From assembly GCA_964342825.1 (NCBI GenBank), contig CAYFHO010000020.1, positions 1-64,000 of the forward strand: 64,000 nt of DNA, given 5' to 3'. Made by a program: the position numbers and the translations under genes. Shown piece by piece: positions 62,290 through 64,000 of this stretch; position 1 is the stretch's first letter; the number at the start of each line of letters is the position of its first letter. Source of the DNA: AAA164-E04 sp964342825 (GTDB lineage Bacteria > Verrucomicrobiota > Verrucomicrobiia > Limisphaerales > AAA164-E04). The notes beneath the pieces were generated by a model. That model had not been told where the DNA came from and did not search any database. It saw nothing but the letters and a program-made list of their open reading frames with translations.

Positions 62290-62589
62290 TTATTGCAATT
62301 CTTCCACAATCTGGTTCTCATCCTGATACACGACCTTACTCAACTCAGATGCATCAGATTCTATTGCCTCGATATTTGCTAAATACTTTTGATGCGTTTT
62401 ATACAGCGTATCCAAATATTTCGCATTTCCGTCTGAGGTCATCCAAAATCTAAAATTACCGTCTGGTAAATCTGGTTTTTTAAGCCATGATCTGTTCTCA
62501 TTAGCTTCTTCTACTAACTCATCAGGCAAAAGACGTTTTCCAGCTGACCACACACCCTCACCATTTGTGATATATCTGTATATTTTCAT
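62290..62589 (-). CDS. Small hypothetical protein of the repeat array
   Basis: This 99-residue protein is MKIYRYITNGEGVWSAGKRL, then LPDELVEEANENRSWLKKPD, FRFWMTSDGNAKYLDTLYKT. It is compact and acidic with no recognised family. Its stop is followed within 10 bp by repeat R1. It lies 23 bp from the next gene and may share its transcript. Confidence 0.65.
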   Translation of the reverse strand: MKIYRYITNGEGVWSAGKRLLPDELVEEANENRSWLKKPDLPDGNFRFWMTSDGNAKYLDTLYKTHQKYLANIEAIESDASELSKVVYQDENQIVEELQ

Positions 62590-62612
62590 AAAACATTAAT
62601 CCCAAAAACTTC

Positions 62613-63125
62613 TCACTTAAGCAGGTTTTCCAATTTTTGTAACTCAATCTTAGTGTTTGGCAATTCTTTCTGAAGATTTTCGATTATAATATCTTTCGTT
62701 TTGCCAATTCCACTTAAAGCACTAGCAACACCTAAAGTTGACTCCTTTAATGTGTCATATAGTTTATTAATTGACTTAAGGTTTTCATAACAAGTTACAG
62801 CCTGAGTAGACAACTCAACAGGAAGACTACTGAGCAAATGATCACTACTAACTATTACCTCTAGTGAAGATATAGAAAGCGGCCCTGGTTTCAGGGATAT
62901 TTCTCTTTTTTTTGTCACCTTATATAGCTCATCGCATCGATCTATATTTTGTTTTGTCTGCTCTCTTAACAAACCTTTAATTTTTTCTGTAATTTCCTTA
63001 CTTTTGGTCTGCGATATAAATCGGTGTAATATGTAAGCAAACAAAAGTGCACCAATGGTTGTGCTAACAAAGCTTTGGTTAAGAAAGTCCCAGATATCTT
63101 TTAATAAACAGGTAATTTCTGGCAT
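62613..63125 (-). CDS. Membrane-anchored coiled-coil protein of the repeat array
   Basis: This 170-residue protein has one N-terminal membrane segment (FVSTTIGALLFAYILHRFIS). A long helical region follows (EITEKIKGLLREQTKQNIDR, IIENLQKELPNTKIELQKLE). ATG at 63125 is used; the frame begins with a TTG at 63131. No family is recognised. It is preceded (in its reading direction) by repeat R2. Confidence 0.65.
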   Translation of the reverse strand: MPEITCLLKDIWDFLNQSFVSTTIGALLFAYILHRFISQTKSKEITEKIKGLLREQTKQNIDRCDELYKVTKKREISLKPGPLSISSLEVIVSSDHLLSSLPVELSTQAVTCYENLKSINKLYDTLKESTLGVASALSGIGKTKDIIIENLQKELPNTKIELQKLENLLK

Positions 63126-63205
63126 GTTCAATAGTAATGAACTTTTTGCTCGTGTGAATGGTTCTGTTTAGCGAAAAATTGTTTAAAATACAATTTTTCC
63201 ATCCT

Positions 63206-63270
63206 TTGCTCCCCGTACCGAGCCAGACTTCGAACTTTTTGACGTGGTTGAGCGGTGGATTTGGAAAATT
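63206..63270. repeat. Array repeat R2
   Basis: TTGCTCCCCGTACCGAGCCA, then GACTTCGAACTTTTTGACGT, ending GGTTGAGCGGTGGATTTGGAA. It is nearly identical to R3. It lies 9 bp after the stop codon of the gene at 63280, the same placement as R1. Confidence 0.85.
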
Positions 63271-63279
63271 CCAAAAATG

Positions 63280-63618
63280 TTAATGTAGTTTAAAAATCGG
63301 ACTATATGCAACAAACTCACTCACCACTTCACCAGCAGATGTCATAAAGAAAAACAACACAGTAAACAAAATAAACGCCACCAACAATGACTTAAAATAA
63401 ATTCGGTTTTTCTTTACCATATATGCAATTAGCAATAAAAAACCAGTTAGTCCAGACAGTGATCCAAAAATTAGTTTAATTTGCTCACTAAGTTCAAATG
63501 GATACCAAGCAACATTAGCTCTGATGTAATATGTAAATAGGAAACCAGCAGAATAAACACTCATGGAAACAAGAGTAACCAAGATCAGTATAAATTCTCC
63601 AAAACGACTTGTAGACAT
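63280..63618 (-). CDS. Four-TM membrane protein of the repeat array
   Basis: This 112-residue protein has four hydrophobic segments (FILILVTLVSMSVYSAGFLF, LIFGSLSGLTGFLLLIAYMV, LLVAFILFTVLFFFMTSAGE). ATG at 63618 is used; a TTG precedes at 63642. No family is recognised. It is the only gene between repeats R2 and R3, so R2 plus this gene forms one cassette-like unit of 473 bp. Confidence 0.65.
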   Translation of the reverse strand: MSTSRFGEFILILVTLVSMSVYSAGFLFTYYIRANVAWYPFELSEQIKLIFGSLSGLTGFLLLIAYMVKKNRIYFKSLLVAFILFTVLFFFMTSAGEVVSEFVAYSPIFKLH

Positions 63619-63678
63619 ATCTACTATTGTACTATATAACAATAATGTTCATCTTCCCAGATGTGTATTTTTATTGTG

Positions 63679-63743
63679 TTGCTCCCCGTACCGAGCCAGA
63701 CTTCGAACTTTTTGACGTGGTTAAGCGGTGATTTGGAAAATTT
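63679..63743. repeat. Array repeat R3
   Basis: TTGCTCCCCGTACCGAGCCA, with the tail GGTTAAGCGGTGATTTGGAAA. It lies between the four-TM protein gene and the truncated last gene and repeats the gene-repeat-gene pattern. Confidence 0.85.
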
Positions 63744-63884
63744 TGACTAAAAGCTGTTTTCATAGTGAAAGTATATTTCTACCAACTGGGCATTTTGGGT
63801 TTCGGGTAGAGTAGATAATACCAGGTTAGGACTAAACAATCAGGTTGGTAATATTGTTAAGGAAACAAAAATTGGCTCCAAATG

Positions 63885-64000
63885 CTATTTAAGGAATTTG
63901 AATGAATCTAATATTGCGTAATATACTTCATCTTCCTTATCTATATTTTCGTAAGACATCGCCCAGACATATCCATTATTTTCAATATACGCTGTAGCGA
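63885..64000 (-). CDS. Array gene, 5' part beyond the window edge
   Basis: A frame reads ATAYIENNGYVWAMSYENID, then KEDEVYYAILDSFKFLK and a TAG stop at 63885-63887. It is open to the window end, so only the last 38 residues are seen. The product is acidic and Tyr-rich and probably a small protein. It is the third array gene whose stop lies upstream of a repeat (R3, 142 bp away). Confidence 0.55.
   Translation of the reverse strand, partial: ATAYIENNGYVWAMSYENIDKEDEVYYAILDSFKFLK

Noticed and set aside
62220..63743. CRISPR array
   Set aside because: The repeats are 62-65 bp and separated by 0.5-1.0 kb with genes between, not by 25-40 bp spacers.

Overview
The window reads as a chromosomal segment of a member of the Planctomycetota-Verrucomicrobiota-Lentisphaerota group, most likely Verrucomicrobiota. 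The evidence is gene content. It has a DUF1549/DUF1553 'planctomycete-type' cytochrome protein, a twin-arginine DUF1501 protein, a formylglycine-type sulfatase, a pseudopilin, a DUF5009 acyltransferase and many proteins with lipid- or membrane-anchoring signals. GC content looks moderate in the backbone and clearly lower around 46.8-50 kb. No rRNA is present. One tRNA gene, tRNA-Lys(TTT), was found.

Backbone, about 1-34.7 kb. The order is: a 3'-truncated secreted protein, a Dabb protein, the PSCyt/PSD1 protein, a CvpA-like membrane protein, an ArsR regulator, and a membrane protein that joins a dual-specificity-type phosphatase to a c-type haem site. Next come a pseudopilin, a hybrid PAS histidine kinase, a DUF1501 protein, a zinc-ribbon/DsbD-alpha pair, RecD2, a DUF5009 protein, an AsmA-like protein, an SDR and DUF423. 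After tRNA-Lys come a NUDIX/ROK pair, a secreted protein, a sulfatase, a DUF4864-like protein, a SorAB-like sulfite dehydrogenase pair, transaldolase, NAD-dependent ligase LigA and an EboD/EboF-like pair. Between the DsbD-alpha gene and recD2 lies a short gene that normal ORF calling misses. It is a SelW-family (Rdx) protein whose CxxC-type motif reads Cys-Ser-Val-UGA, with a stem-loop 21 nt downstream that carries a GGUCU apical loop. It is therefore a probable selenoprotein.

Accessory region I, about 35-50 kb. A minus-strand block contains an EEP-fold nuclease, a NERD-domain protein with a topoisomerase-type zinc finger, a two-TM protein, a VirD4/TraD-like ATPase with a nuclease-like C-terminus, a small Cys-rich protein and an XPD-like helicase with a possible nuclease tail. 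The first four are spaced 9-13 bp apart. This is the best candidate for an undescribed DNA-directed (defence-like) system. It is followed by a Phd/ParE-type toxin-antitoxin pair, an XRE regulator with a palindromic operator, a plasmid/phage-type DNA-binding protein, a broken GtrA gene and low-GC secreted or anchored proteins. Three copies of a 29-bp repeat punctuate this region.

Accessory region II, about 51-64 kb. An NHL/SMP-30-like protein, small membrane proteins and a sensor that stops after its PAS domain precede an integrative-element module. The module has a RuvC-like nuclease, an XRE protein, a RadC/JAB protein with its usual partner, a symmetric G-rich inverted-repeat locus, an AAA+ helicase-like ATPase and a large serine recombinase. 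Beyond it lie a Zn-metallopeptidase and an array of small minus-strand genes. These are separated by three copies of a 62-65 bp repeat placed just after each stop codon, an integron-cassette-like layout without clear attC consensus. The last gene is cut by the window end.
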